Of a stretch of DNA of 64,000 bases, positions 51,220 to 60,983 are shown in pieces. Origin of the DNA: Microcaldota archaeon (GTDB taxonomy: Archaea > Micrarchaeota > Micrarchaeia > Norongarragalinales > Norongarragalinaceae); assembly GCA_016188965.1 (NCBI GenBank), contig JACPGT010000011.1, positions 1 through 64,000 of the forward strand, given 5' to 3'. Within the stretch, counting starts at the first letter, position 1; each line of letters starts with the position of its first letter. Under the pieces are notes generated by a model. The model made no database searches. It worked only from the letters and a program-made list of their open reading frames with translations, and was not told where the DNA came from. The position numbers and the translations under genes were made by a program.

Positions 51220-52425
51220 ATGGCCGAATTCTTCTCCTCCGCCCTGCTGGCATTAGCGTTGGGCGGATTGATTGGCCTTGAGCGCGAGCGTTCGGGCCAT
51301 CCTATGATGGGCGTGCGCAGCTTCGCGCTCTGCGGCCTGATGGGGTTCCTGGCCACGGTCTTGCCAGGATCCGAATGGACCATCCTGGCCGGATTCGCCG
51401 GCATCCTCGTGCTGTCCGCGCTGGTGTACCACCTTAAGAGCGAACGCAAAAGCGTGGGCCACGGCATCACCACCGTCATCATGCTGCCCTTGACGTTCCT
51501 CTTCGGAGTCCTGGTGGGACTCGACTTGCGTCTGGAAGCGGCGGCCGTGGCTATCGCCGTCACGTTCATCCTGTTGGAGAAAAGCTACCTGCACCACGCC
51601 GCCAAAATGGTCACCAAGGAAGAAATGACGGACTTGCTCGTCTTTGCCATCATCGCCTTTATCGCGTATCCCTTTATTCCGAAAGTGCCCATCTCGTTTC
51701 TGGACACGTCGTTAAGCCTGGAATACGCCTGGAAAGTCGTCACACTCATCACCGCCATCGCGTTCGGCTCGCACCTACTCGTCAAGTACACCAAGCATCA
51801 AGGCGCCGAAGCCGCCGCTTTTTTAGGCGCGACCGTCAGTTCGTTGGCCACGCTGCTGATTTTCCTGCCGAAAGTGCGGGACGAACGGCACGTACTGTCC
51901 TTGAATCATCTCGTCAGCGTCGGCACCGTTGCAGGCTCCCTCTTCGTCCTGGCCATCATGTCTTCCGGCCTATTTGAAAAAGCGTTTTTGCCTTTGGGGT
52001 TCATGGGCGTCGTCTTTCTTGGCGCATACCTGACGTTCGGACCGCGCCTGCGCAACGAGGACGCGCCGTTGCAGCAGCGCGTGTTCTCGCTGGGATTCAT
52101 CGCCAAATTCACGTTGGTCTTCCTGGCCGTTGGTATGTTGATCAACCTGCCGCACACCCCCCAGACGCTGTGGATTTCCGCATTCTTAGGCGGATTGCTT
52201 TCCTCCACGTCCGTCATCGCCAGCCTAGGCTATCTTTTTACCGCCGGACAGGTCAGCACGTCCGGCGCCTTGACGGCCGCCGTCTTGAGCGTCATCGGCT
52301 CAAGCCTTTCTAAGTCTGCCGTCTCGTTTTCACGCCATCCGCGGCATTGGGACCTCTGGAGTCCGGCCGTCCTCAGCCTGGTTTCCGGCGCCATCGTACT
52401 GGTCGCACAGTCCCTGCTGGGCTGA
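51220..52425 (+). CDS. MgtC/SapB and DUF4010 membrane protein
   Basis: A 401-residue protein. The N-terminal MgtC-like helices (LGGLIGLERERSGHPMMGVRSFALCGLMG) are followed by a DUF4010 core with about ten helices (GATVSSLATLLIFL, SSTSVIASLGYLFTAGQVST). Such fusion proteins are widespread in archaea and bacteria; their transport substrate is not established. TATA-like CCCTTAAATC (51190-51199) lies about 26 bases before the ATG. Confidence 0.87.
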   Translation: MAEFFSSALLALALGGLIGLERERSGHPMMGVRSFALCGLMGFLATVLPGSEWTILAGFAGILVLSALVYHLKSERKSVGHGITTVIMLPLTFLFGVLVGLDLRLEAAAVAIAVTFILLEKSYLHHAAKMVTKEEMTDLLVFAIIAFIAYPFIPKVPISFLDTSLSLEYAWKVVTLITAIAFGSHLLVKYTKHQGAEAAAFLGATVSSLATLLIFLPKVRDERHVLSLNHLVSVGTVAGSLFVLAIMSSGLFEKAFLPLGFMGVVFLGAYLTFGPRLRNEDAPLQQRVFSLGFIAKFTLVFLAVGMLINLPHTPQTLWISAFLGGLLSSTSVIASLGYLFTAGQVSTSGALTAAVLSVIGSSLSKSAVSFSRHPRHWDLWSPAVLSLVSGAIVLVAQSLLG

Positions 52426-52479
52426 AAAACGGCCACAGGGACAAAAACAGTTTAACTTAGCCGCGTTCACCTTAAACCG

Positions 52480-53484
52480 ATGAAGACCATCGACGCGGGC
52501 CACGGCGGCGGACAAGTATTGCGCTCGGCCTTGAGCCTCGCCGCGTTGACCGGACAAGCCGTCCACATCACCCACATCCGCCAGAACCGGCCCAAACCCG
52601 GCCTGCAGCCGCAGCATTCGGCCTGCGTCAACGCCGTAGCGGCCATCAGCGGCGGCATTTGCACCGGCAACGACATCGGCTCGCCCACCGTCACGCTGAA
52701 GCCCAAAGCCGTGCACGGCGGCGCGTATGAATTCAACATCGGCACCGCCGGTTCGTGTTCCTTGCTGCTGCAATGCGTCTTGCCGCCGCTGTTGTTCGCA
52801 CCCAAGGCCAGCACCGTGCGCATCGTCGGCGGCACCGACGTGCCATTCGCGCCGCCGGCGTACTTCCTGGACCGCATCTTTCTTGCGGCCATCCGGGCCA
52901 CGGGGGCCGACGTTGCGCTGCGCATCGAACGCCACGGATTCTATCCCAAAGGCGGCGGCGTACTGGAGGCTGAAATTCGGCCCGCGCAAAAGCTCAAAGT
53001 CCTGGATTGGACCGCCCAGAAAGCCGTGGCAAAAGCCCACGCCATCATTTTATCCTGCGGATTGCCGGCGCACGTGGCCGAACGCGAAAAAACCGCGTTG
53101 ATGGAAGCAGGAATCCACGACGTGCAAGTGGGGACGCCGCCGGCAACGGGTACTGGAAATGTCGTTTTCCTTCAGACCGACTACGCGCAGGCAGCAGCCA
53201 TGGGTTTTGATGCTTTGGGGAAAATCAGAAAAAGTGCCGAAGCCGTGGCCCAAGAAGCGCTGGACAAGATGCAGGCCTTCGAAAAGACGGACGACGCGTG
53301 CGAGCCGCACCTGCTGGACCAACTGCTGCTGTACGCCGCAGTGGCGGACGGCCAAAGCCGCATCCGGTTGCACCATTTAAGCGAGCATGCCATCAGCAAC
53401 CTCCGCGTGCTGCACGAAATGATGGGAACCGAGCACTCGTTTGACGGAAAAGTGCTGACGGTCCAAGGCAAAGCCCCGTGCTAG
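52480..53484 (+). CDS. rtcA: RNA 3'-terminal phosphate cyclase
   Basis: A 334-residue enzyme that converts RNA 3'-phosphate to 2',3'-cyclic phosphate via an adenylated histidine. Motifs: IDAGHGGGQVLRSALSLAALTG, IRQNRPKPGLQPQH, GSCSLLLQCVLPPLLF, RHGFYPKGGGVLEAEI and the C-terminal DQLLLYAAVADGQSRIRLHHLSEHAISNL, which carries the catalytic His region. TATA-like GTTTAACTTAG (52450-52460) is about 25 bases before the ATG. Confidence 0.93.
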   Translation: MKTIDAGHGGGQVLRSALSLAALTGQAVHITHIRQNRPKPGLQPQHSACVNAVAAISGGICTGNDIGSPTVTLKPKAVHGGAYEFNIGTAGSCSLLLQCVLPPLLFAPKASTVRIVGGTDVPFAPPAYFLDRIFLAAIRATGADVALRIERHGFYPKGGGVLEAEIRPAQKLKVLDWTAQKAVAKAHAIILSCGLPAHVAEREKTALMEAGIHDVQVGTPPATGTGNVVFLQTDYAQAAAMGFDALGKIRKSAEAVAQEALDKMQAFEKTDDACEPHLLDQLLLYAAVADGQSRIRLHHLSEHAISNLRVLHEMMGTEHSFDGKVLTVQGKAPC

Positions 53485-53655
53485 GCGATTGCTGGCACGG
53501 CAAACGAAAAAGGGCCCGCAAAAAAGCGGTCCAGGAGAAAAACAGGTATTTTTGTAAGAAAACGAGGCTTAAAACTGTCAAGAATGGAAAAACCACTCCA
53601 AACGTTTTGTTTTAATAATGCCTTGCGTCCTAAACGCATGAGAGGTGGGGTTTGA

Positions 53656-54042
53656 ATGACGGAACTGACTATAGTGGCCAAGGACCGCGTCGGCCTGCTG
53701 GCGGATATTTCCGACGCGCTAGCCAAAGACGGCATCAACATTGAATTCGTATCCGTCGAAGCCACGTCCAGTACGGCTATCGTCCACCTCAAAGTCGCCA
53801 ATTCGCCGGCCGCCAAGAAAAGCCTCACGGCCGCGGGCTTCCGCGTAGTCGACAAGCACAACCTCCTGTTGCGCCTGAAGGACCGGCCAGGAGAACTGGC
53901 GAAGGTCAGCCGCAAACTGGCCGACTCCGGCATCAACATCAAGAACGTCTACATCCTGGATGCCGCGAAAAACGAGAAGATCATGGCCATGGACACGTCG
54001 GACAACGCCAAGGCCCGCACCGTCCTCAAATCATACCTGTAA
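53656..54042 (+). CDS. Two-ACT-domain protein
   Basis: A 128-residue protein made of two ACT domains: ELTIVAKDRVGLLADISDALAKDGINIEFV (1-60) and NLLLRLKDRPGELAKVSRKLADSGINIKNVYIL (about 69-128). ACT domains bind amino acids or small ligands and control enzymes or transcription. Stand-alone ACT pairs in archaea are uncharacterised. GAGAGGTGG precedes the ATG by seven to nine bases and a TATA-like GTTTTAATAAT lies at about 53608-53618. Confidence 0.87.
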   Translation: MTELTIVAKDRVGLLADISDALAKDGINIEFVSVEATSSTAIVHLKVANSPAAKKSLTAAGFRVVDKHNLLLRLKDRPGELAKVSRKLADSGINIKNVYILDAAKNEKIMAMDTSDNAKARTVLKSYL

Positions 54043-54086
54043 GCTAAACCAGGCAGCCGAAGACATCGGGCGCACACGCATGCCGG

Positions 54087-54935
54087 TCAACCGGCCACCA
54101 GCGCCCAGACCAAGTCGCCGAAAGCCAGGCTGAAAAGAAGGCCGGCCAGCAGGTAGGGCCCGAAGCGGGGTAGATGACGGTAGACGGGCACGGTCTTTCT
54201 TTTTTTGGCAGACATGAAGTTCTTCAGTTTTCCCATGGCGGGAATCGTCAACACGCGTTCCAATCCGAAGCGAGTCACGTCCTTTTTGTCCAGTTTTTCC
54301 AAAGCCAAGACGTCTTCATCCAGGAGTTGGCCCAGCGTCTGTGGCGCGACGACGGCGTAATCCACCACGTCTTGGCGGTAGATTAGATAGAATGCGGCGG
54401 GAATCCCAAAAAGCATGATGAACGCCTGGCCGGACATGCCGAAGGGCAGCAGTAGGGATAACGCCACGACGGCCGCGAAACCGGTCAGAAATAAAGCCGC
54501 TTTCTTTCCGGGAAACTTTCCGCGTTGCCGCAGCAAGTCGGCATACCAAAGTGCCGAGCCGGCGGATGCTAAAAGCGACGCTGCCAGAAAGACGCTTAAC
54601 ACGAAAGGCCAGAACACCGGAGTGCGAACAAAGGGAGAAACGGGCAGCCATAGCGCCAAGCCGGACAGCAGCAAGACGTCCCCGCCGCCGAATTGGCCGG
54701 CGCGGTACGAAAAGTAGCCCACGATGCCGATGAGGGCGGCGGCCAGCACTGGCGGCCACATCTGGGAAAAAGGAAGGAAGAACACGTTCCAAAGCAGTCC
54801 GGTAGCCAGGAAAGCGTACAGCACGCGTTCGTCCATGAAACTGGTTTTGTGGTCCTGCCAGGCCAATACGGCCGTGACCAAGACGGCGACAAAGACACGG
54901 ATCCAGGCGTCAAACGGCAGTGCATCGAACAACAT
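54087..54935 (-). CDS. A24-type aspartic signal peptidase (prepilin/preflagellin peptidase family)
   Basis: A 282-residue membrane protein with about six or seven helices. The two catalytic Asp sites are WQDHKTSFMDERV near residue 27 and the GxGD-type motif RAGQFGGGDVLLLSG near 81-90. A soluble loop of about 65 residues (VVAPQTLGQLLDEDV...SAKKRKTVPVYR) precedes the last helices, longer than in FlaK or PibD. It is a candidate for processing the class III signal peptides at 37465 and 41135. No pilin operon surrounds it. Confidence 0.85.
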   Translation of the reverse strand: MLFDALPFDAWIRVFVAVLVTAVLAWQDHKTSFMDERVLYAFLATGLLWNVFFLPFSQMWPPVLAAALIGIVGYFSYRAGQFGGGDVLLLSGLALWLPVSPFVRTPVFWPFVLSVFLAASLLASAGSALWYADLLRQRGKFPGKKAALFLTGFAAVVALSLLLPFGMSGQAFIMLFGIPAAFYLIYRQDVVDYAVVAPQTLGQLLDEDVLALEKLDKKDVTRFGLERVLTIPAMGKLKNFMSAKKRKTVPVYRHLPRFGPYLLAGLLFSLAFGDLVWALVAG

Positions 54936-55012
54936 GAAAAACCAACGTCAGGTGCGGGATGAGTAGAGGAAAGAATCCGGACGCTTTAATCCGTTTGCAG
55001 GCCGACGGCGCA

Positions 55013-55228
55013 TCATCCGAAGTCGAAATAGTCGTTGTCCACCGACCAGACGATGAACAGGATGCCCAAGAGGGCAGAGCCGAGGAAGTTGAAGTAGCCG
55101 AAGTAGCCTAACGCCAGCATGCCGAGGCCTGCGACCAGGAAGTGTGGTTTGATGCGGCCGTAACCGGGACGCGGGTCAGTCGGATCGCCGGGCGCGACTT
55201 TCGGCGCGGAGTGGTGCGGGTCAGACAT
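55013..55228 (-). CDS. Small membrane protein with charged N-terminus
   Basis: A 71-residue protein. The first 28 residues are polar (MSDPHHSAPKVAPGDPTDPRPGYG), followed by two short hydrophobic segments (FLVAGLGMLALGYFGYF and ALLGILFIVWSV) and the acidic end DNDYFDFG. No family was recognised. The gene lies between the A24 peptidase and srp54 in the same orientation. Confidence 0.55.
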   Translation of the reverse strand: MSDPHHSAPKVAPGDPTDPRPGYGRIKPHFLVAGLGMLALGYFGYFNFLGSALLGILFIVWSVDNDYFDFG

Positions 55229-55401
55229 GGGAGGAACGAATCAGACAACGCAGGACGAATTGAAAAAGCAGACGGAAAGCGGAAAACGAGGTCCGTCGGG
55301 CACCCCGCGGGAAAAGAAGAAATGGACGCGGAGAAGAAAAATAATGCCGGTAAAGGGAAAAACGCGGCCGGAGAACGGAGAATCACCGAGTTTGGAAAAC
55401 C

Positions 55402-56706
55402 TCAGGAACCCAGTTTTCCGCCGAATTGCTTGCTCAACTTGGATAAGAGGCCCTTGTTGCGCTTGACTTCCTTGAGCATTTTCTGCGTTTTCTCGAACTG
55501 CTGCACCAATTCGCGGACGTCCGAATCCTTCATGCCGGCACCACGGGCTACGCGGGCCTGGCGGCTGGATTCCTTCATCAGGGCCGGGTTGCGCCGCTCC
55601 GCCAGGGTCATGCTGTGCACTGCCGCCTCGAACGACTTGAGCTTCTTCTCGCTTTGGCCCACCAGTTCCTCCGGCAAATCGTGCTGGCCCAGCATCTGCA
55701 TGACGGACTTCAGGGGGCCCATCTTCTTGAACGCGTTCAGTTGAGAAAGGAAAGTCTCATAATCCAGTTTGCCTTCGTTCCAGGCTTTTTCCAGCTTCTC
55801 TTCTTGAGAAGCCGCCTTAGCCGTTTCCAGCAATTGATCCAAGTCGGGAAAGCCCAGCAAGGTCGCGGCGAACTTCTTCGGATCGAACGCACGAAAATCG
55901 GCCAGTTTCTCACCCGAACCTAAGAAGGCGATGCGCGAGCCGGATTCGACGACGGAGCTCAACGCGCCGCCGCCCTTGCCCGAGCCGTCCATCTTGGTGA
56001 TGATGACGCCGGAGAGGCCGACGGCGTCGTGGAACTGCTTGGCCTGCCGCCCGGCCACCTGGCCGGCATCGGCCGAGACGACTAGGAAAGAGCCGTCGGG
56101 TTGGAATTCGCGCGCCACGGACTTCAGTTCAACGGCCAGTTCTTCATCAAAAGCGCTGCGGCCGGCGGAATCCAGGATGACGACGTCGTACTTATCGGAG
56201 AGCGCGCGGGCCTCGCGCGTAATGGCCACCGCGTCGTTCGACTCCAACGTGAAGAACGCCACATGCGCCTGTTCGGAAAGCTGTTTTAATTGGGTGCGGG
56301 CCGCCGGACGGTGCACGTCGGCGCCCACCAGGACGACTCTAAGGCCTTTCGAAGCGTAAAAGCGCGCCAACTTGGCCGCCGTGGTGGTCTTTCCCACGCC
56401 GAACAAGCCGAGCAGGAGGATGCGTTGCTTCTGAAGCGAAGGTTCAAAGCCGTTGCCCATGAACGCTTCAAGTTCCTCGTAGACGACCTTGACGACGTGC
56501 TCCCGCAGGCCGACGCCGGGCAGAGGCTTTTCGCTCAAGGCGCGCTCTTTGATCTTCTTCGTCCAGCCCAGCACGAAGCGGACGTTGACGTCGTTGGAAA
56601 TCAACACGCGCTGCAGGTCCTTGACCAGTTCGGTTACAGCCGCTTCGTCCACGTAGCGGCCCGACAGCTTGGCCAAAGCCTGACGCAATCCCTTACCCAG
56701 GTCCAT
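55402..56706 (-). CDS. srp54: Signal recognition particle GTPase SRP54
   Basis: A 434-residue SRP54. The N domain (1-90) is followed by the G domain with P-loop GLFGVGKTT (100-108), LVGADVHRPAARTQL, VILDSAGR and TKMDG (GVIITKMDGSGKGGG), and the Met-rich M domain from about 300 (MGPLKSVMQMLG, RQARVARGAGMKDSDVREL), which binds 7S RNA and signal peptides. ATG 56706 (MDLGKGLRQAL) is the family start; a TATA-like GTTAAAAA about 30 bases upstream fits a leaderless transcript. No SRP RNA was seen nearby. Confidence 0.95.
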   Translation of the reverse strand: MDLGKGLRQALAKLSGRYVDEAAVTELVKDLQRVLISNDVNVRFVLGWTKKIKERALSEKPLPGVGLREHVVKVVYEELEAFMGNGFEPSLQKQRILLLGLFGVGKTTTAAKLARFYASKGLRVVLVGADVHRPAARTQLKQLSEQAHVAFFTLESNDAVAITREARALSDKYDVVILDSAGRSAFDEELAVELKSVAREFQPDGSFLVVSADAGQVAGRQAKQFHDAVGLSGVIITKMDGSGKGGGALSSVVESGSRIAFLGSGEKLADFRAFDPKKFAATLLGFPDLDQLLETAKAASQEEKLEKAWNEGKLDYETFLSQLNAFKKMGPLKSVMQMLGQHDLPEELVGQSEKKLKSFEAAVHSMTLAERRNPALMKESSRQARVARGAGMKDSDVRELVQQFEKTQKMLKEVKRNKGLLSKLSKQFGGKLGS

Positions 56707-56869
56707 GAGGAACAAATCGTGCCGAAAGGGAGTTAAAAATGAACGCGTACGGGGGAGGCCGAGGGGCAGCCCGGTGGCGGTCATGCTCCGCGCCGGAATC
56801 CAGAAAAAGAAGCCGCAAAGCGCAAGAAGCGTCGCAAAAGAATAAAGGCGGTTGCGACACTGTCGGCCA

Positions 56870-58273
56870 TCAGGCCGATTTTTTGTAGTACTCGTCCAAA
56901 AAGGCCGCGAATTGAGCATGGTCCGATAAGCCCTGTTCCAGCAGGTAGTCGAGCATCTTCTTGCGCGACGAGACTTCATCCATGATGTCTTTCGGGCGTT
57001 TGCCAGTGCCGTTGGCCAACTTCTCGATAGTGCCGGCCGGATTCGGCGTGCGTTCAATCGAATCGTTCTCCGAATTCCACGCGTAGACCTCGTTGATAGC
57101 CGGCCCGTTCTCGCCTGGAAACACTTCCGTCACCTGCACCACCCGGCGCACCAAGCCGCGGCGGCGATCGTAGAAGCGCTGCTGGACCACGATCAAATCG
57201 GCCAGCGGCAGAAGCGAGCGGGGCACGTTCATGGGGTTGTTCTCCAGGCGCGTGATGGCATCGCGCGCGTTGTTCGAATGAAACGTACCCGAAGCGCCGC
57301 GCAAGCCCGTGTTCATGGCCGTAAATAGCGTCTCGGCTTCCGAAGAGCGGATTTCGCCCAGGATAAGCCGGTCCGGACGCATGCGAAGCGAGTTAGTCAG
57401 CAGTTCCTGCGCCGTGGTGTGCGTGCCTGAAATCAACGGAACCCAGTTCTGACGGCCCACCAAGTTCAACTCGGGCGTGTCCTCGATGGAAATGATGCGT
57501 TCATTCGGCGGAATCAGGCTGGACAACGCGTTGAGCGTCGTGGTCTTGCCCGCCGCGGCCGAGCCGACGATGAGCACGTTCAACGGGTAGAGGCGCAAAC
57601 CTTCGAACGCGACCCACAAAAAAGCCGCGACTTCCGAGGAAATGGTGTTTTCCTTGATGAGGCCCAGCAAGGAGAAGGGGCGCTGGTGGAAAAGCCGGAC
57701 CGTAACGGCTGGAAACGGCGCGGCAGGCGATTTGATGACGTTGGCACGCGAGCCGTCCACCAGACGCACGTCGTCGTACACGTTCTTGGACCCGAACTGC
57801 GAAAGGAGCGCGTCCAGGCTTTTTTCGTCGAAACGGAGGTTGGTGTTGCATACGCCGGCTTTGCGGTGGTAGACCATGACGGGCGTCTCGGTGCCGTTGA
57901 TGAAGACTTCCTCCAGTTCGTCATCATCAAAAAGCGGTTGGATGACCTGGTAGCCGTAGAAGCGGCGCAGAACGGCGCGGGCGATGGCCGCCGGATTCTT
58001 CGCACCCGACAAAAGCATGGACAAAGCCGACAGCAGTGCTTCGGATTTCTTGCGTTGCAGGGGAAGGCCGAATTCCAGCACGTCCAGCGAATTCATGAAT
58101 TCCTGCCAACCGTTAACGTCGAATGCGTGCGTCTGGCAGAACGACGGCAACAACAACCGCCTCTCCACGAGGGCCACGACGTCGTTGAACACGGCCACGT
58201 CACTGCCGGACAACGCCTCGGGCTGGACGTCGTACATCGAAAACGGAAAACCCTTGGATACGGTGGCAGGCAT
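56870..58273 (-). CDS. Type II/IV secretion (TadA/VirB11-like) ATPase
   Basis: A 467-residue hexameric secretion or pilus-assembly ATPase. The N-terminal half includes LEEVFINGTETPVMVYH and LRFDEKSLDALLSQFG. The core has VRLFHQRPFSLLGLI, Walker A VGSAAAGKTTTLNAL, ISIEDTPELNL (Asp box), GEIRSSEAETLFTAMNTG and TFHSNNARDAITRLEN. No adjacent TadB/TadC-type membrane platform gene is present in the window. TATA-like GTCTTATAGG near 58303 favours ATG 58273 over 58342. It could drive assembly of the class III signal-peptide proteins. Confidence 0.88.
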   Translation of the reverse strand: MPATVSKGFPFSMYDVQPEALSGSDVAVFNDVVALVERRLLLPSFCQTHAFDVNGWQEFMNSLDVLEFGLPLQRKKSEALLSALSMLLSGAKNPAAIARAVLRRFYGYQVIQPLFDDDELEEVFINGTETPVMVYHRKAGVCNTNLRFDEKSLDALLSQFGSKNVYDDVRLVDGSRANVIKSPAAPFPAVTVRLFHQRPFSLLGLIKENTISSEVAAFLWVAFEGLRLYPLNVLIVGSAAAGKTTTLNALSSLIPPNERIISIEDTPELNLVGRQNWVPLISGTHTTAQELLTNSLRMRPDRLILGEIRSSEAETLFTAMNTGLRGASGTFHSNNARDAITRLENNPMNVPRSLLPLADLIVVQQRFYDRRRGLVRRVVQVTEVFPGENGPAINEVYAWNSENDSIERTPNPAGTIEKLANGTGKRPKDIMDEVSSRKKMLDYLLEQGLSDHAQFAAFLDEYYKKSA

Positions 58274-58414
58274 ACGCACAGAGGCACGCAAAACGCCTAT
58301 AAGACGGTTGCGGAAAAAAGGGAAAGAAAAACTACCCGGCACCTCCTAAAGCAACCGGCCGCAGGACAAAGCCCGCTTTTTTATTCGGCCGCGCCGTCAT
58401 GCTTGCGAGCCGTC

Positions 58415-59779
58415 ATGGATTCCAAACCCCGCTTGGAGAAAATCGCCCAGCGCGTCGCCCATAAAGTCTCGCCCACGCCCAAACAGGCGGCGGATGAACA
58501 GAAGTTCGCACACGGCCTGATGGCCAAACTGTCCAAAGCGCTGCCCGAAGCCAAATTGCACTTGGTCGGCTCGACTGCGCGCGACACCGGCTTGGTGGGG
58601 GACAAGGACATCGACGTCTTTGCCGCTTTTGAGCGCCACCTGGCTGAAGAGTACATCGTCAAGAAGACCGTCGAGGCCTGCCGCAGATCCTTCCGCATCA
58701 AGTGGGAAATGCATTACGCCGAACATCCGTACCTCCAAGGCCGCATCGAAAACTATAGTGTCGAAGTCATTCCCTGCTACAAAACGCAGGCCGGACAGAA
58801 AATCCAATCCGCCGTGGACCGCACGCCCTTGCACATGGACTACCTGCAAAAACAGCTTTCTGCGGCCCAGCGGCAGGACGTAAGGGCCCTCAAACGCCTG
58901 CTCAAGAGCAACGGCCTGTACGGCGCCGAACTGCGCATCCGAGGCTTTTCCGGCCTCCTATGCGAATACCTCATCCTCAACTACCGCAGTTTTTCCGGAC
59001 TCATCGACGCCGTTCGGCAGTGGAAGCCGCCGGTGCGCATCGACATGACTGCCGGACCCGGCCGCGGCTCGTCCGCTGCCTTCGACACGCCCCTAGTCCT
59101 GATTGACGCAGTGGATGAGTCACGCAACGTCGCCGCCGTGGTCTCCGCCACCACCCTGCACCGATTTATATCGCTCTGCCAGGCCTTGTGGGAAAAACCG
59201 GATGAGATACTGTTCTTCCCTAAAAAGGAAAAGGCCGCTACCGCAGCTCAGCTGCAGAAAATCCTGGACCGACGCGGCACGCAGTGGGCTGTGTACGCCA
59301 TGCGCAAGCCGGACGTAGTCGAAGACATCCTCTGGCCGCAACTGGAGCGAACCGGATTGAACATCCAGAAACAACTCGAACTGAAGGACTTTATGGTCCT
59401 GACTCGACATGCTTTCGAAGACGAGAAAAAAGTCTGCCTTTTTTTCGAATTGCAACACGCCACGCTGCCATCCGTCCGCCGCACCAAGGGCCCGTCGGCT
59501 ATGCATGGCCCCGCCGTTCGCCAATTCGCCGCCGGAAAGACCGCTTGGAAAGGACCTTACGTAGAGGGCGAGCGCGTATGGGTGGAGGAAAAGCGTCCGC
59601 ACACCAACGCATGGAAATTCGTAGGCGAAATCCAACGCAGGCCGGAGCGCTTCGGCATCGCCTCGCACCTGCAAAAGCCCTTCAAAACGGCCAAGGCCAT
59701 CCGAAAAGCTTCAGGCCTCCAACCGCAAGCCCGCGGTCAACTGGCGCGGTTTCTGACGTTCCGGGAAGCGTGGCTGTAA
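58415..59779 (+). CDS. cca: CCA-adding enzyme (archaeal class I tRNA nucleotidyltransferase)
   Basis: A 454-residue archaeal-type CCA-adding enzyme. The catalytic motif VGSTARDTGLVGDKDIDVF (51-69) holds the metal-binding Asp65 and Asp67. Further blocks: RIENYSVEVIPCYK (third acidic residue), ALKRLLKSNGLYGAELRIRGFSG, LCEYLILNYRSF and a C-terminal tail domain with RHAFEDEKKVCLFFELQ. Neither tRNA gene in this window encodes CCA, so this enzyme is needed for them. ATG 58415 lies about 30 bases after a TATA-like CTTTTTTATT. Confidence 0.95.
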   Translation: MDSKPRLEKIAQRVAHKVSPTPKQAADEQKFAHGLMAKLSKALPEAKLHLVGSTARDTGLVGDKDIDVFAAFERHLAEEYIVKKTVEACRRSFRIKWEMHYAEHPYLQGRIENYSVEVIPCYKTQAGQKIQSAVDRTPLHMDYLQKQLSAAQRQDVRALKRLLKSNGLYGAELRIRGFSGLLCEYLILNYRSFSGLIDAVRQWKPPVRIDMTAGPGRGSSAAFDTPLVLIDAVDESRNVAAVVSATTLHRFISLCQALWEKPDEILFFPKKEKAATAAQLQKILDRRGTQWAVYAMRKPDVVEDILWPQLERTGLNIQKQLELKDFMVLTRHAFEDEKKVCLFFELQHATLPSVRRTKGPSAMHGPAVRQFAAGKTAWKGPYVEGERVWVEEKRPHTNAWKFVGEIQRRPERFGIASHLQKPFKTAKAIRKASGLQPQARGQLARFLTFREAWL

Positions 59780-59831
59780 AAGCCGAAGACCAAAACGCTT
59801 AAACCCGCCCGCGGCCAGCTCTTTCAATCCC

Positions 59832-60968
59832 ATGATCATCCGCGACGCCATCCACGGCGGCATCGACGTGAACCCGCTGGAAGAGCAGATTCTCGACCAC
59901 CCACTGGTGCAGCGCTTGCGGCACGTCCGCCAATTGTCCTTGGTCCATTTAGTTTACCCATCGGCATTGCACACGCGCTTTGAACACTCCCTCGGCTCCA
60001 TGCACCTCTCCGGAAAACTGGCCAAGAGCCTCGGTCTGTCGGATGAACAAGTCCAACTCGTCCGCCTGGCCGGATTGCTGCACGACGTGGGACACGGCGC
60101 GTTTTCCCACAGCTCCGACCGGCTTTTAATCCAGAAGACCGGACGCACGCACGAGATGCGCGGCATGGACCTCGTCGAAAAGACGGGATTGAAAGACGCA
60201 TTGCAGCAAAACGGAGTCTCCATGCACGAGCTGCGTGAATGTTTCGAAGGAAAAGGCGGCGGCACCATCATTACGTCGGAACTGGGTTGCGACCGGATGG
60301 ACTACCTCATGCGCGACGCCTACTTCACCGGCGTGTCCTACTCCTTGCTGGACCACCAGCGCCTGTTGGAGACCATGACGCTGAAAGAAGGCCAATTGGT
60401 CATCCAGGAAAAAGGGGCCGTCGCGGCCGAAAGCCTCTTGGTCAGCCGGCACCTCATGTTCAACGCCGTCTACCTGCACCCCACGGTGCGCATCTGCGAA
60501 GCGATGGTTGAGAAGATGCTGGACACGTCACTGCAAGACGGCCAAATCACCATGGAAGGAGTCGCGCAAGGCACGGACGACGCGGTTCTGGCTGACCTGG
60601 CGGAAAAACGCAATCCGTTGGCCAACCGCCTGCTACGACGCGAATTGTTCAAGAAAGCATTTGTCCAACCCGCGGGCCAAAATCAAACGGAAAGCGCGAA
60701 AAAACAGATGCATTGCATCATCACCGACGCGCTGCAGGACGCTGACCTGGATGAAAAACAGCATGTCATCTGCCTGCCGCCGGAGAACAAGACGCACCAC
60801 GGCATCCACGTCCTGATCAAGGACGGCCGCGTCATGCCGTTGGAAAAAATTTCGAACCTAGTATCCGCCCTGAACCGTCCATCCAGCCGCGACACGCTCA
60901 TTGTCGCGTGCGAGAAAGGAATGGAAGAAAAAGTAGCCAAGGCAGTGCAAACCGCTCTGGCGGACTGA
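59832..60968 (+). CDS. HD-superfamily phosphohydrolase (dNTPase/SAMHD1-like)
   Basis: A 378-residue HD-domain protein. The signature LHTRFEHSLGSMHL (46-59), AGLLHDVGHGAFSHSSD (80-96; His84, Asp85, His88) and TSELGCDRMDYLMRDA (closing Asp) give the H...HD...D metal site. The arrangement is that of COG1078 proteins, archaeal and bacterial relatives of SAMHD1 that hydrolyse dNTPs or other phosphate esters. TATA-like CGCTTAAACC is about 30 bases upstream. Confidence 0.92.
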   Translation: MIIRDAIHGGIDVNPLEEQILDHPLVQRLRHVRQLSLVHLVYPSALHTRFEHSLGSMHLSGKLAKSLGLSDEQVQLVRLAGLLHDVGHGAFSHSSDRLLIQKTGRTHEMRGMDLVEKTGLKDALQQNGVSMHELRECFEGKGGGTIITSELGCDRMDYLMRDAYFTGVSYSLLDHQRLLETMTLKEGQLVIQEKGAVAAESLLVSRHLMFNAVYLHPTVRICEAMVEKMLDTSLQDGQITMEGVAQGTDDAVLADLAEKRNPLANRLLRRELFKKAFVQPAGQNQTESAKKQMHCIITDALQDADLDEKQHVICLPPENKTHHGIHVLIKDGRVMPLEKISNLVSALNRPSSRDTLIVACEKGMEEKVAKAVQTALAD

Positions 60969-60983
60969 AAAAAAGAAAAAAAA

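Noticed and set aside
57686..58414. Upstream extension of the CCA-adding enzyme frame by 243 codons
   Set aside because: It is antisense to the secretion ATPase gene and lacks similarity; the enzyme begins at 58415 with a promoter in front.
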